DNA from: Mesorhizobium sp. M7A.F.Ca.US.008.03.1.1
GTDB taxonomy: Bacteria > Pseudomonadota > Alphaproteobacteria > Rhizobiales > Rhizobiaceae
Direction of reading: 5' to 3'
Length of the DNA: 64,000 nt
NCBI RefSeq assembly: GCF_003997495.1
Contig: NZ_RZRU01000011.1
Location: 159,707 to 223,706, forward strand
Part shown: positions 26,941 to 36,500 of the stretch, piece by piece
Layout: each line of letters starts with the position of its first letter
How positions within the stretch are numbered: position 1 is the first letter of the stretch
Made by a program: the position numbers and the translations under genes
Notes under the pieces: model-generated
What the model was told of the DNA's origin: nothing
Database searches by the model: none
The model's input: only the letters and a program-made list of their open reading frames with translations

Positions 26941-27225
26941 TTACTTGATTTCAGTGACGGTAATCCGTCCGTTCACCCGCTCTGCGAGGAATTCGATATT
27001 CTTGCCAGCCTTGACCTTCTCCAGCATGGCATCATCGGCAAGGACGAATACCATGGTCATAGCCGGCATTCCGAGGTCCTTCAGTTCCCCGTGTTTGACG
27101 GTGATCTTTTTCAGCTTGGTGTCCACCTTGGTCACCTGACCCTTGGTGTATTCAGCCGCGAAAGTTGAATTGGCGGCACCAAAGACGATCAGCGCGGCCA
27201 GCGTAAGCTTGATGATGGAAGTCAT
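26941..27225 (-). CDS. CusF-like periplasmic copper-binding protein
   Basis: The 94-residue protein has a signal peptide (to AFA near residue 23) and an OB-fold body with LGMPAMTMVFVL near residue 52, the CusF-type Met-rich Cu(I)/Ag(I) site (MPxMTMxF). CusF passes periplasmic Cu(I) to the CusCBA pump. Here the CusBA genes are 6 kb away in the same strand array. It is the last gene of the six-gene set that starts at 31336, 24 bp after the cupredoxin gene. Confidence 0.88.
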   Translation of the reverse strand: MTSIIKLTLAALIVFGAANSTFAAEYTKGQVTKVDTKLKKITVKHGELKDLGMPAMTMVFVLADDAMLEKVKAGKNIEFLAERVNGRITVTEIK

Positions 27226-27249
27226 GAATTTATCCTCTGTTGATATCTG

Positions 27250-27738
27250 CTACTTGGCGGCAACCTTGAGCGCGCCCTTCATTCCGGATTCGTAATGGCC
27301 CGGAATCAAGCAGGCGAAGCTGAACTCACCCGCATTCGCGAACGTCCAGACGATTTCCCCTCGTTGGTCGGCCGCTAGGCGGACCGCATTGGGGTCGTCG
27401 TGTTCCATCTCGGGAAACTTCGCCATCAGTTCCTTGTGTTCGAGAATGTTCTCGTGGGTATCCATCACGAACTCATGGTCCTGCTGGCCCTTGTTCAGGA
27501 ATTTGAGGCGTATTGTCTCGCCCTTTCGGACAGCGATGGTGGAAGGCTCGAAGACCATGCCGCCGTCGGCCTTGTCCTTCATGACCAGGTTGATGGTGCG
27601 CAGCGGCTTTGCATCGCCAGCAGGATGACCAATCGCCATCGCTGCTTCATCGCCGTGGCCGCCGGCATGCTTGCCGCCAGCCAACGCTGTACTCGCGGTG
27701 AGGAACACGGCAAACGCCGTGAGCATTGCAGTTCTCAT
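27250..27738 (-). CDS. periplasmic cupredoxin (plastocyanin-like)
   Basis: The 162-residue protein has a signal peptide (to ALA), a His/Gly-rich linker (GGKHAGGHGDE) and a cupredoxin domain. Type 1 copper ligands are visible as the His of DHEFVM and the C-terminal block FACLIPGHYESGM (Cys, His, Met). It would carry or store one copper in the periplasm. It lies 28 bp after the two-domain oxidase gene and could exchange electrons or copper with that enzyme. Confidence 0.87.
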   Translation of the reverse strand: MRTAMLTAFAVFLTASTALAGGKHAGGHGDEAAMAIGHPAGDAKPLRTINLVMKDKADGGMVFEPSTIAVRKGETIRLKFLNKGQQDHEFVMDTHENILEHKELMAKFPEMEHDDPNAVRLAADQRGEIVWTFANAGEFSFACLIPGHYESGMKGALKVAAK

Positions 27739-27766
27739 TGTGGTTCCTTTCAGGATAGTTGCAGTT

Positions 27767-29125
27767 TCATCCGTGCTTGCCGTGGTCGCCTTGCTGTGTC
27801 GGGACCATCGTTTTTGCGTCGCCTGATTTGGTCGGAGCCGGGATGTCTCCTTTCCACTCGTAGGCGACGGTACCCTCCGGATGCTGATACCATCCGGGAT
27901 CGGCGTAATTGTCGGCTGACAAGCCCTCTCGCACCTTGACCACCGAGAACATGCCGCCCATCTCGATTGGGCCGAACTGGCCGAAACCGGTCATCATCGG
28001 GACAGTGTTGTCAGGGAGCGGCATCTCCATCTCGCCCATATCCGCCATGCCGCGATCCCCCATCGGCATGTATTCCGGCTGGACTTTGCGGATCTTGTCG
28101 GTGACCTTCGAGTTGTCGACGCCAATGAAGGTCGGCACATCGTGTCCCATTGCATTCATGGTGTGATGCGACTTGTGACAATGAATGGCCCAGTCACCCT
28201 CGTATTTGGCAACAAACTCGTAGGCACGCATGGCGCCCACCGGGATGTCGATCGAGACTTCCGGCCATCGTGCCTCCGGCCGCACCCAGCCGCCGTCGGT
28301 GCAGGTCACCTCGAAGTCGTAGCCGTGCATGTGGATCGGATGGTTGGTCATGGTGAGATTGCCCACCCGCACCCGAACCCGGTCGTTCTTCGATACCGGA
28401 AGGTGGCTGATCCCCGGAAAGATGCGACTGTTCCAAGCCCACAGGTTGAAGTCGGTCATCTCCATGATGCGCGGAACGTAAGATCCCGGCTCGATGTCGA
28501 AGGCGTTCAAGAGGAACACGAAGTCGCGGTCCACCCGCATGAACTGCGGGTCTTTTGGGTGAATGACGAAAAAACCCATCATGCCCATGGCCATCTGGAC
28601 CATTTCGTCGGCGTGCGGGTGGTACATGAAGGTGCCGCTCTTCACGAGATCGAACTCGTAAACGAAGGTTTTGCCTGGAGGAATTCCGGGCTGGGTAAGT
28701 CCGGTCACGCCATCCATACCGCTCGGCAGGATCATGCCGTGCCAGTGGACGGTCGTGTGCTCCGGCAGCTTGTTGGTAACGAAAATACGAACGCGATCAC
28801 CCTCGACCGCTTCGATCGTCGGCCCCGGAGACTGGCCGTTGTAGCCCCAGAGATATGCGGTCATGCCGGGCGCCATTTCGCGCTCGACCGGTTCGGCGAC
28901 CAGATGGAATTCCTTCACGCCATTGTTGAGCCGGTGCGGCAATGTCCAACCGTTGAGCGTCACGACCGGCTGGTAATCAGGCCCACTCTTCGGAAAGATC
29001 GGCGCCTGCATGTCGGGTGAGTCCATCACGGCCGCCTCCGGCAACCCCATTGCCGAGGTCTTCGTCCACGCCGTGGCGCCAGCGAGCAGTGCTCCTGCGC
29101 CAAGTAGCTGTCGTCTTGAAAGCAT
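27767..29125 (-). CDS. two-domain multicopper oxidase with Met-rich C-terminal tail, Tat-exported
   Basis: The 452-residue protein starts with a Tat signal (SRRQLLGAG). Motifs are HWHGM near 142, YHPHADE near 180, HPIHMHG near 275 and HCHKSHHTMN near 330. The copper-binding core covers only about 310 residues, two cupredoxin domains, followed by a tail with a Met/Asp/Glu cluster (MPMGDRGMADMGEMEMP near 370). This resembles copper-resistance oxidases with methionine-rich loops that trap Cu(I). I chose the ATG at 29125 with GGAG six bases upstream. It follows the outer-membrane factor gene by 16 bp. Confidence 0.9.
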   Translation of the reverse strand: MLSRRQLLGAGALLAGATAWTKTSAMGLPEAAVMDSPDMQAPIFPKSGPDYQPVVTLNGWTLPHRLNNGVKEFHLVAEPVEREMAPGMTAYLWGYNGQSPGPTIEAVEGDRVRIFVTNKLPEHTTVHWHGMILPSGMDGVTGLTQPGIPPGKTFVYEFDLVKSGTFMYHPHADEMVQMAMGMMGFFVIHPKDPQFMRVDRDFVFLLNAFDIEPGSYVPRIMEMTDFNLWAWNSRIFPGISHLPVSKNDRVRVRVGNLTMTNHPIHMHGYDFEVTCTDGGWVRPEARWPEVSIDIPVGAMRAYEFVAKYEGDWAIHCHKSHHTMNAMGHDVPTFIGVDNSKVTDKIRKVQPEYMPMGDRGMADMGEMEMPLPDNTVPMMTGFGQFGPIEMGGMFSVVKVREGLSADNYADPGWYQHPEGTVAYEWKGDIPAPTKSGDAKTMVPTQQGDHGKHG

Positions 29126-29141
29126 CTTCTTCTCCTTCAAT

Positions 29142-30599
29142 TCAGTGGCCTTCGCCGCTCGCCTCTGCCGTTGCCGGCGCATCACCGCCGCCGCCCGCGG
29201 CCTTGCCGCCGCCGTGGACGGCAGTCCCGAGGTCGACAGTGGCCAGCCAGAAATTGCGTTTGGCGTTGAGGGAAAGCGCGATCGAGCTGATCTTCGCGCG
29301 GGTGTCCGCCAGAAGCTCGAATGTGTTGGTGATCATGCCGTTGTAGGTCAGCTGCGACTCCGCCTCGATCTTTGTGCGGAGCGGCACCACCCGCGACCTG
29401 TAATGCCGCGCAATGTCGTAGGTCGATCGGTAGGTATCGTAAGCCGATCTCGCCTCGGACCGAACATTGACCGCCTTTTCCGCCAAGCGATTCGCAGCTT
29501 GCATGTAGGCAAGCTCGGCTTTGCGCATGCGCGCCTTGCCGGTGTCGAAGATCGGAATGACGAACTCGACTTCGAGGGTCGGAGACACGCTCGTCTCGGT
29601 TTTGCCGTCCTCTTCCTGCTCCCTTTCCACCTCTGCTCCAGAGAGGAGCTCCAGATCACTCACGAAGCGTGTTGCATCGGTCAGGCCATAGGACCTTGCC
29701 AGCGCTTCGAGCTCGAGCTTGGCAACGGCGAGATCGACGCGATTTTTCAGCGCTTCGCCTTCAATGGCGCGCTTGGCCTTGGCGTCTTTTGGCAATGCCG
29801 GCAGCGCGTTGGGAAGCGAGTATTCGATGTCGGGCCCCCAGAGGCCCATCAGACGGGTGAGCTCTTCCTTGGCAGTCCGGGCCGCGAGGCGCGCCTCGGC
29901 CGCCTGACCAGTAATCTCCGCGTAGAAGACGTGTTCCCGTGCTTGGCCGGTCTTTGTGAAGGCTCCTGTTTCTCCAAGCTTCTGAGCCAGGGCAGAAGCC
30001 GCATCCGCGGCGGCTTGCGCCCGATTGAGGTACGACACGTTCTCCCAGGCCGACACCGCATTGATCCAAGCCCGCCTTGTATCGGCGGCAAGCCGCAGCG
30101 TTTCCTCCGCCGCACGAAGCTGAGCCTGACGAAAGCGGGTGTCGGCGACCGCGACGCGACGCTGGTGCGTGAGCAGCGCGAGAATGTTGCTCACAACCGC
30201 CCCTTCTATCGATCGCACCGGATCGACACCGATCAAGCCGACAGAAACAGTCGGGTTCACGAGCATCGTTTCCTGCCAGACATCGGCCGCTGACAGGCCA
30301 ACCTCGGAGTAGGCGGCCTGCAGGCCCTTGTTGTTGAGCAGCGCCACCTGGACCGCCACATCTGGACCGATCGACTTCTTCTGCACCAGGCTCTTCACGC
30401 GAGCGGCGACAGCCCGCGCGTTCTCGCTCGACTGCACCCATACGATCTCTTTTCCGATCGCTGGTCCGGTCCGTGCGGCAACAGCCGCGAAGCCGACGGT
30501 TGGATCGGAAATCCCCTCAAGTGAAGCGGTGGTCGCGCAGCCGGCCGCGATCAGCGGAATGCCCATGGCGGCAGCCATTCTCAAAACCCGGCCGCTCAT
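29142..30599 (-). CDS. TolC/CusC-type outer-membrane efflux lipoprotein
   Basis: The 485-residue protein has an IAAGC lipobox near residue 20 and the two alpha-helical hairpin repeats of the outer-membrane factor family (e.g. LNNKGLQAAYSEVGLSAADV near 90; AELAYMQAANRLAEKAVNVR near 365). The C-terminal end is Gly/Ala-rich with HGGG. It would provide the exit duct for a tripartite pump such as CusBA, encoded 3 kb upstream in the array without its own CusC. Its ATG overlaps the stop of the lipoprotein gene upstream (ATGA). Confidence 0.87.
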   Translation of the reverse strand: MSGRVLRMAAAMGIPLIAAGCATTASLEGISDPTVGFAAVAARTGPAIGKEIVWVQSSENARAVAARVKSLVQKKSIGPDVAVQVALLNNKGLQAAYSEVGLSAADVWQETMLVNPTVSVGLIGVDPVRSIEGAVVSNILALLTHQRRVAVADTRFRQAQLRAAEETLRLAADTRRAWINAVSAWENVSYLNRAQAAADAASALAQKLGETGAFTKTGQAREHVFYAEITGQAAEARLAARTAKEELTRLMGLWGPDIEYSLPNALPALPKDAKAKRAIEGEALKNRVDLAVAKLELEALARSYGLTDATRFVSDLELLSGAEVEREQEEDGKTETSVSPTLEVEFVIPIFDTGKARMRKAELAYMQAANRLAEKAVNVRSEARSAYDTYRSTYDIARHYRSRVVPLRTKIEAESQLTYNGMITNTFELLADTRAKISSIALSLNAKRNFWLATVDLGTAVHGGGKAAGGGGDAPATAEASGEGH

Positions 30600-30829
30600 G
30601 ATCCGGCTCCCTGCTTGGCGGGCGAGCGCTCGTCGTTAAGGCGCCGCCAATTCTGCGGGTCGGCGGGCTCCCGGTGATGATAGTCGGCTATGATGGGACG
30701 GTATGGTGCGTCAGCGAGCCCCATGACGGGATCGGCCGGATTGAAGTCGGGAAGGATGTCTGGCGGAGTGGTTGCCGAGCAACCGACAACCGACAGCGAT
30801 GCGAGCACCGCGAGGCTTGCGATTTTCAT
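30596..30829 (-). CDS. small lipoprotein of unknown function
   Basis: The 77-residue protein has a signal with lipobox VVGC at about residue 16 and a short Pro/Asp/Tyr/His-rich body (DILPDFNPADPVMG; YRPIIADYHHREPADP). I chose the ATG at 30829 (MKIASL), 20 codons inside the open frame, because it starts the signal. Its stop overlaps the outer-membrane factor's ATG, so the two are made together; it may be an accessory of that channel. Confidence 0.65.
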   Translation of the reverse strand: MKIASLAVLASLSVVGCSATTPPDILPDFNPADPVMGLADAPYRPIIADYHHREPADPQNWRRLNDERSPAKQGAGS

Positions 30830-30919
30830 TGTGACCCTGAATTTCGACGTGAACGTTGGCGAGCGCCGGATGGATTCCGGACGCTTCACGCGAGCGCCTT
30901 AAGGAGGCGCGTCGTCAGT

Positions 30920-31336
30920 TCAGGATCTGGGCGGCCTTATCAGTTCCGCATACTCGCCGAGCGGAAGGACCGTCGCGATGACGGGAGCAAAACACCGGGT
31001 TGCGGCAGAATTAATAGCCGGACATGCCACGGGAACTGCATGGAGCGGTGCACAATGCACCTCGCAGTCGTCGTCCGAGGCATCCTCGGAGCTGCCGTGA
31101 CCAGCTTTCTTGTGGTCATGATCGCCCGAAGCTTTATCAACCTGCTCATGACCATGAAGGCTATCAGCGTGCATCGGGTTTTCGGCACCGAGGCTCAACT
31201 GCACCTCGGTCGGGAAGGCTGCATTCGCTTTGGTGAACAGGCCAGGTTGGACGACGGTCACGAGCAGAAAAACGAGTGCCATCGCCGCGCGAAATCGCGT
31301 GGCTCCAGCAATCGAGATGCGCCCAGAAGTTCTCAT
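30920..31336 (-). CDS. small exported His/Cys-rich protein
   Basis: The 138-residue protein has a signal peptide (about residues 17-40), a His/Asp/Lys-rich segment (HADSLHGHEQ; GDHDHKKAGHG) and a Cys/His motif near residue 90 (DDDCEVHCAPLHAVPVACP). I do not recognise a named family. It heads the six-gene copper set ending at 26941, 90 bp before the lipoprotein gene. The composition suggests periplasmic copper or zinc binding; the position of its cysteines resembles three other small exported proteins in this array. Confidence 0.6.
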   Translation of the reverse strand: MRTSGRISIAGATRFRAAMALVFLLVTVVQPGLFTKANAAFPTEVQLSLGAENPMHADSLHGHEQVDKASGDHDHKKAGHGSSEDASDDDCEVHCAPLHAVPVACPAINSAATRCFAPVIATVLPLGEYAELIRPPRS

Positions 31337-31360
31337 CGTGCCCCTTGGGACAAGTATTCG

Positions 31361-31374
31361 CTTGATTTGTCAAG
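31361..31374 (-). promoter_or_regulatory. inverted repeat upstream of the six-gene copper set
   Basis: CTTGATTTGTCAAG is a perfect dyad (CTTGA-N4-TCAAG), centred 31 bp before the ATG at 31336. Read on the minus strand its right half begins a TTGACA -35-like hexamer. A second short dyad, CTTGGGACAAG, lies at 31344-31354. The spacing differs from the TTGA-N6-TCAA boxes, so I do not call it a FixK site. Confidence 0.3.
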
Positions 31375-31534
31375 GCGGCTTTCGGCAGAAATGCTGCGTT
31401 GCAACCAAATGTGACCGCGCTGCTCAAATCCTTCGAAGCGGCCGATGGCAGCGCTGGGCAGGCGGGGAGCCACCCAAGATTCCGAAGGCGCGAAGCGTTA
31501 GAGAATCACGCTCCGCGCCTCCTCGGATTTAGCC

Positions 31535-31867
31535 TTATGCTGCCATTTCCCGGCAGCTTTCAGCGCAGCGCCGGCAAGCTTCGACGCATTCCTGCATGTC
31601 ACCGAGGCGTTCGCAATCGTCCGCGCACTGCCCACAAATTTCGGCGCACTCGCGGCAGACGTGTTTGTGGTGCTCCGAGCCGAGCAGCATGAAATGCGCT
31701 GCCGTACGGCATATCTCGGCGCAGGCCATCATCAGGGTGAAGTGCTTCTGCTCTGTGTGCTGCCCGCCGAGCTCGAGACAATGGCCCATCGCCGTTGACA
31801 GACACGTCTGATAGCAGCGCAGGCATTCGTCGATACAGCCTTTCATTTCAGTGCTGATGTGATGCAT
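31535..31867 (-). CDS. Csp-type four-helix-bundle copper storage protein, cytosolic
   Basis: The 110-residue protein contains 16 cysteines in CxxxC and CxxC spacing on predicted helices (CIDECLRCYQTC at 11; CRECAEICGQCADDC near 70; CVEACRRCAESC near 93) plus several histidines. This is the DUF326/Csp fold in which cysteines line a four-helix bundle and hold many Cu(I) ions. It has no signal peptide, so it matches Csp3-like cytosolic stores rather than Csp1. AAGGAG precedes the ATG. It lies 36 bp downstream of the DUF305 gene. Confidence 0.9.
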   Translation of the reverse strand: MHHISTEMKGCIDECLRCYQTCLSTAMGHCLELGGQHTEQKHFTLMMACAEICRTAAHFMLLGSEHHKHVCRECAEICGQCADDCERLGDMQECVEACRRCAESCREMAA

Positions 31868-31903
31868 GAGGCTTCTCCTTCTTTATCAAATTGCGTCGGT
31901 CGC

Positions 31904-32338
31904 TCATTTCGCCTCTGCCTCGACCCACTTGGTGAATTTCGCGATCTCCTCCTTCTGAGCAGCGATGACCTTTTTGGCCATCTGCTTGGCTTTCTTGTCA
32001 TCGCCGTACTTCAGCTCGACATTCGCCATGTCGATGGCGCCCTGGTGATGCGCAATCATCCCGCAGACGAACGCCACATCCGCGTCGCTGGCCATCATGC
32101 CCTGCATCATGTCAGGGTTCATCTTCATCATCGATTGCATGTAGGCCTGATGTGCCTCGTCCATGCCGGACATGTCGGTCTTTGACATATCGGTCATCCC
32201 CGCCATTGGCTTGGCCTCAGCTTGACGGCACTTTTCCGGCAGTGACGATGTGTGCTCAGCAGCGCTTGCGCCAAAACCCCAGAAGTTTGCTCCAGTCAGC
32301 GCGAACGCAAATGCAGCTGCAAACTTGATCGTATGCAT
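31904..32338 (-). CDS. DUF305 periplasmic protein
   Basis: The 144-residue protein has a signal peptide (to ASA near 26), a Met-rich segment (MAGMTDMSKTDMSGMDEAH) and the DUF305 helix pair with MIAHHQGAIDMANVELKYG near 93. The HHxGAxxMA motif is characteristic of DUF305 proteins common in copper and silver islands; they probably bind metal in the periplasm but no reaction is established. A single cysteine precedes the motif (FVCGMIAHHQ), also family-typical. Confidence 0.87.
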   Translation of the reverse strand: MHTIKFAAAFAFALTGANFWGFGASAAEHTSSLPEKCRQAEAKPMAGMTDMSKTDMSGMDEAHQAYMQSMMKMNPDMMQGMMASDADVAFVCGMIAHHQGAIDMANVELKYGDDKKAKQMAKKVIAAQKEEIAKFTKWVEAEAK

Positions 32339-32395
32339 GGTTTGTCTCCGAATTTCGTTGAAGGAAGGCCGAGAGGCGGCCTCGGGCGTACAAGT

Positions 32396-32719
32396 TCACG
32401 TCAACGACTTCGGAGGCCTGTCCAACTGGTTGACGGTCAAGAATGGCGGCGCATCCGTATTGAATGCAGATGCGCTGGAGCCTGCTCCTGTAATCTCCAG
32501 CGTGGGGACGTGAACGGGAATACCAGCCACACAGTGAAGCCATCCGCAGCAACGCTCGTGCACTTGGCCTGGCTGGCAGGAATTTGCGGCCGATGCAGCG
32601 GTGTAGCCTATGTCAATGACGTTCGAAGAAGCGCGCTCCGCAGCGAAAGATGGCGCAGCAGACATTACCGCAATGTAGCTCACCAGTAGCGTTGCGAATA
32701 TCCACCGAAACCTTGGCAT
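32396..32719 (-). CDS. small exported Cys-rich protein
   Basis: The 107-residue protein has a signal peptide ending AFA near residue 26 and a cysteine/histidine cluster (SCQPGQVHERCCGWLHCVAG near 48). I do not recognise a family. It precedes the DUF305 and Csp genes and may be part of their transcript (57 bp gap). The order signal peptide, metal-type Cys/His cluster, weakly conserved tail is shared with the exported proteins at 30920, 38673 and 45647. Confidence 0.5.
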   Translation of the reverse strand: MPRFRWIFATLLVSYIAVMSAAPSFAAERASSNVIDIGYTAASAANSCQPGQVHERCCGWLHCVAGIPVHVPTLEITGAGSSASAFNTDAPPFLTVNQLDRPPKSLT

Positions 32720-32849
32720 GGCCGTCCTTGCGTTCCCGCATTAACCAGCCAGTCGCAATGTTGTTCCACCGCGATGCCCTACCAATTGAAGCAGCGGCGT
32801 TCAACTCGTCATCGCTGTGCCACTCGCCTTAGTTTCCAGAGCGGCGAAT

Positions 32850-33401
32850 TTATTCAATTCCGAACTGTTCGGCATTCTCGTCCCAAGCCTGTTGTCGCCT
32901 CTCCGACTCGGAAATCGTCCGTTTCGCGGCCCGCCTTATTTTTGCATCAAGGCCTTCGCAGGAGCCCTTGATGGATGCAGTGTGGATAATATCGTGCACC
33001 GCATGAGCGGCAGAGATGGCAATTTCCTTGTGACGGTTCTCGTGAGCCAGCAGTTTGTCCATATACTGGTTCCATGAAACGCGAACGGCTGACGCCGCGC
33101 GTTTCTCATCAACCCACTTAGGCAGCTGTATTTTCAGCTTGAGCGTTACACGCTCGTCGAAAGCCCGACATTCTTGGCCATCCATCCTGGATTGAAAATC
33201 GACCGAGAAGTGATCCGCGACCTCACCTTCGATGATCTCGCCGCCCTCGCGGGGCGCATTGCGCATCAGATCTTGGTGTATCTCGCGGCTCGTCAGGCCT
33301 TGCAGGTTGAAATAGGTGGAACTCTCCTCGACCTTGACATCGGCGTTGGCCGGTAGGGTCGCTATCAGAAACAATAATGCAGTTAGAATGATCTGTTTCA
33401 T
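32850..33401 (-). CDS. DUF922 exported putative metalloprotease
   Basis: The 183-residue protein has a signal peptide (to ANA near 20), a beta-rich body (YFNLQGLTSREIHQDL near 29) and a HENRHKEIA motif near 122, which fits the HExxH-like zinc site proposed for DUF922. A paired cysteine set (GQECRAFDE and GSCEGLD) may form a disulfide. It lies 101 bp downstream of cusA. I start it at the ATG at 33401 (MKQIIL) with GAGGA upstream; the open frame reaching 33971 is antisense-shifted into cusA and not coding. Confidence 0.78.
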   Translation of the reverse strand: MKQIILTALLFLIATLPANADVKVEESSTYFNLQGLTSREIHQDLMRNAPREGGEIIEGEVADHFSVDFQSRMDGQECRAFDERVTLKLKIQLPKWVDEKRAASAVRVSWNQYMDKLLAHENRHKEIAISAAHAVHDIIHTASIKGSCEGLDAKIRRAAKRTISESERRQQAWDENAEQFGIE

Positions 33402-33502
33402 GCCATCCTCGCTTCGCCGACGCCCCCACAATACTAGGGCGCGTAAGCGTACCGGAAAGGTGGCCGATATCGCCAGCGGCGACGCCTCTTCGTGCCCTCT
33501 CC

Positions 33503-36500
33503 TTATTCGGCTGCTTGTCGCAAGCTCCATTGTTCGGTTGCCGCATCTGCGTGGGCCGGGAGAGTGGCAACCTCGGTTGACAGCCGCCACCCTTTGACAA
33601 GCCCGTATATGGCGGGGATCACCACCAGCGTCAGGACCGTCGACGAGATCATGCCGCCGATCATGGGCACGGCGATGCGTTGCATGACCTCCGATCCGGC
33701 GCCAGTGCTCCACAGGATCGGCACCAGACCAGCCATGATGGCGACGACGGTCATCATCTTCGGCCGCACACGCTCGACCGCGCCAAGCATGATCGCCTGG
33801 TAGAGATCGGATCTCGTGAACGGCTTGCCTGCGGCCTCCCGCTCCGCCTTCACCTCCGCCATCGCCTGCTCGAGATAGATCAACATAACGACGCCGGTCT
33901 CGGCTGCCACACCAGCAAGCGCGATGAAGCCAACGGCGACTGCCACCGACATGTTGAAGCCCAGCCACCACATCAGCCAGACGCCGCCAACCAGAGCGAA
34001 GGGCAGCGACAGCATGACGATCATCGTCTCGGTGAGCGCCCGGAAATTGAGGAAAAGCAGCAGGAAGATGATGAGCAGCGTGACCGGCACGACGATCTTC
34101 ATCCGGGCCGCGGCCCGCTCCAGATATTCGAACTGGCCGCTCCAGGCGACCGAATAGCCCGGCGGCAACTTAACGCTCTCGGCGACCGCCCTTTGCGCGT
34201 CCGCAACATACCCACCGAGATCGCGGCCGTTGATGTCTACGAAGATGTAGGTCGCGAGCTGTCCATTCTCGGTCCGGATCGAAGTGGCGCCGCGTGTGAG
34301 CTCAACCTTGGCGACCTCCCCGAGCGGCACTGCGCCGCTGCCGGGCAGTGGCACTTGCACGTCGGTAGCGATGGCCTGTGGGCTCGATCGGAGATCCCGT
34401 GGATAGCGGATGTTGACGCCGTAGCGCTCGCGCCCTTCGACCGTCGTGGTCACGGTCTCACCGCCGAGCGCCGTTGCGATGACGTCCTGCACATCGCCGA
34501 CCGACAAACCGTAGCGGCCGAGAGCTTCCCGGTCCGGAACGATATCGAGGTAGTAGCCGCCGATGACGCGCTCGGCATAGGCGCTCGATGTGCCGGGCAG
34601 CGTCTTGAGCGCTGCTTCGATCTGACGTGCGATCTTCTCCATCTCGGCGAGATCAGTGCCGAACACTTTGACACCCACCGGCGTGCGGATGCCTGTCGAG
34701 AGCATGTCGATGCGGGCCCGGATCGGCATGGTCCAGGCATTGGAAACGCCAGGGAATTGCAGCGCCTTATCCATCTCGGCCTTGAGGCCGTCGATGGTGA
34801 GTCCGGGGCGCCATTGCTCCTTCGGTTTCAGGTTGATGATGGTTTCGAACATCTCGGTCGGCGCTGGATCGGTGGCGGTCATCGCCCGTCCCGCCTTGCC
34901 GTAGACGGAGGCCACCTCCGGGAATGATTTGATGATGCGGTCCTGCATTTGCAGGAGTTCGGCCGCCTTCGTCACCGAAATCCCTGGCAGTGTCGTCGGC
35001 ATGTACATCAGCGTGCCTTCGTTGAGGCTGGGCATGAACTCTGAACCGAGTTGCCGCGCCGGCCAGACACTCACGCCGAGCACCACAAGGGCGAGAATGA
35101 TCGTCAGGGTCTTCGCGCGAAGCACGCCACGGATCACCGGCCGATAGATCCAGATCAGGAACCGGTTGATTGGGTTCTTGTGCTCCGGGATTATGCGCCC
35201 CCGAACGAAGATGACCATGAGCGCCGGCACCAGTGTGATGGAAAGGAGTGCTGCCGCCGCCATCGAAAACGTCTTGGTGAACGCGAGCGGGCCGAACATC
35301 CGGCCTTCCTGCGACTCCAGCGTGAAGATCGGCAGGAACGAGACGGTGATGATCAGGAGGCTGAAGAAAAGCGCGGGACCAACTTCGCTCGCCGCCTCGA
35401 TGAGGATTTCGGTGCGCGGCTTGCCGGGCGGCGCCCGTTCCAGATGCTTGTGCGCGTTTTCGATCATGACGATTGCGGCGTCGATCATCGCCCCGACCGC
35501 AATCGCGATGCCGCCGAGGCTCATGATGTTGGAGCCGAGGCCGATCGCTTTCGTGGCGGCAAAGGCGATCAGAATGCCGACCGGCAGCATCAGTATGGCA
35601 ACGAGCGCGCTGCGCAGATGAAGCAGGAACACCACGCAAACCAGAGCGACGATGATGCTTTCCTCGAACAGCGTCCCCTTGAGCGTTTCGATCGCCGCCT
35701 CGATCAGCTGCGAGCGGTCATAGACCGGCACGATCTCCGCGCCTTTGGGCAAGCTGCCTGAGATAACGGAGAGCCGCTGTTTCACGTTTTCGATCACGGT
35801 CAGCGCGTTCGCGCCGAAGCGTTGCAGGACGATGCCGCTCGCCACCTCGCCTTCGCCGTTCAGCTCGGTGATGCCGCGCCGCTCATCCGGCCCGATCTCG
35901 ACACGCGCGACATCCTTGAGACGCAGGGGAACGCCTTGGTCTGTCTTTAGGACGATGTTCTCGATGTCGGCCGGCGTCTTGATGTAGCCGCGGCCGCGCA
36001 CCATGAACTCGAATTCCGAAAGTTCGAGCGTGCGTCCGCCGACGTCCTGGTTGCTGGCGCGGACAGCATCGCGGATCATGGAGATGGAGATACCCTGCGC
36101 CCTTAGCCGCAGCGGATCGACGACGATGTTGTATTGTTTGACGAAGCCGCCGACGCTTGCGACTTCCGCCACGCCTTCGGCTTTTGAGGCTGAATAGCGA
36201 ATGACCCAATCCTGCAGGGACCGCAACTCGGCGAGCGTCATGTCCTTGGCGACGACGGCATATTGGTAGACCCAGCCGACGCCGGTTGCATCTGGTCCAA
36301 GACCGGGCGAGACCCCGCTCGGCAGGCGCTGTGCGGCTGCATTGAGATATTCAAGCACTCGGCTTCGCGCCCAATAGGGATCGGTGCCGTCCTCGAAGAT
36401 GACATAGACGAAAGACGCGCCGAAGAAGGAGAAGCCTCTCACGACCTTCGATTTCGGCACTGTCAGCATGGCTGTCGTCAGCGGATAGGTGACCTGGTCC

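Noticed and set aside
31361..31374. CTTGATTTGTCAAG as a FixK/FNR box
   Set aside because: The gap between TTGA and TCAA is four bases, not six; kept only as an unassigned dyad.
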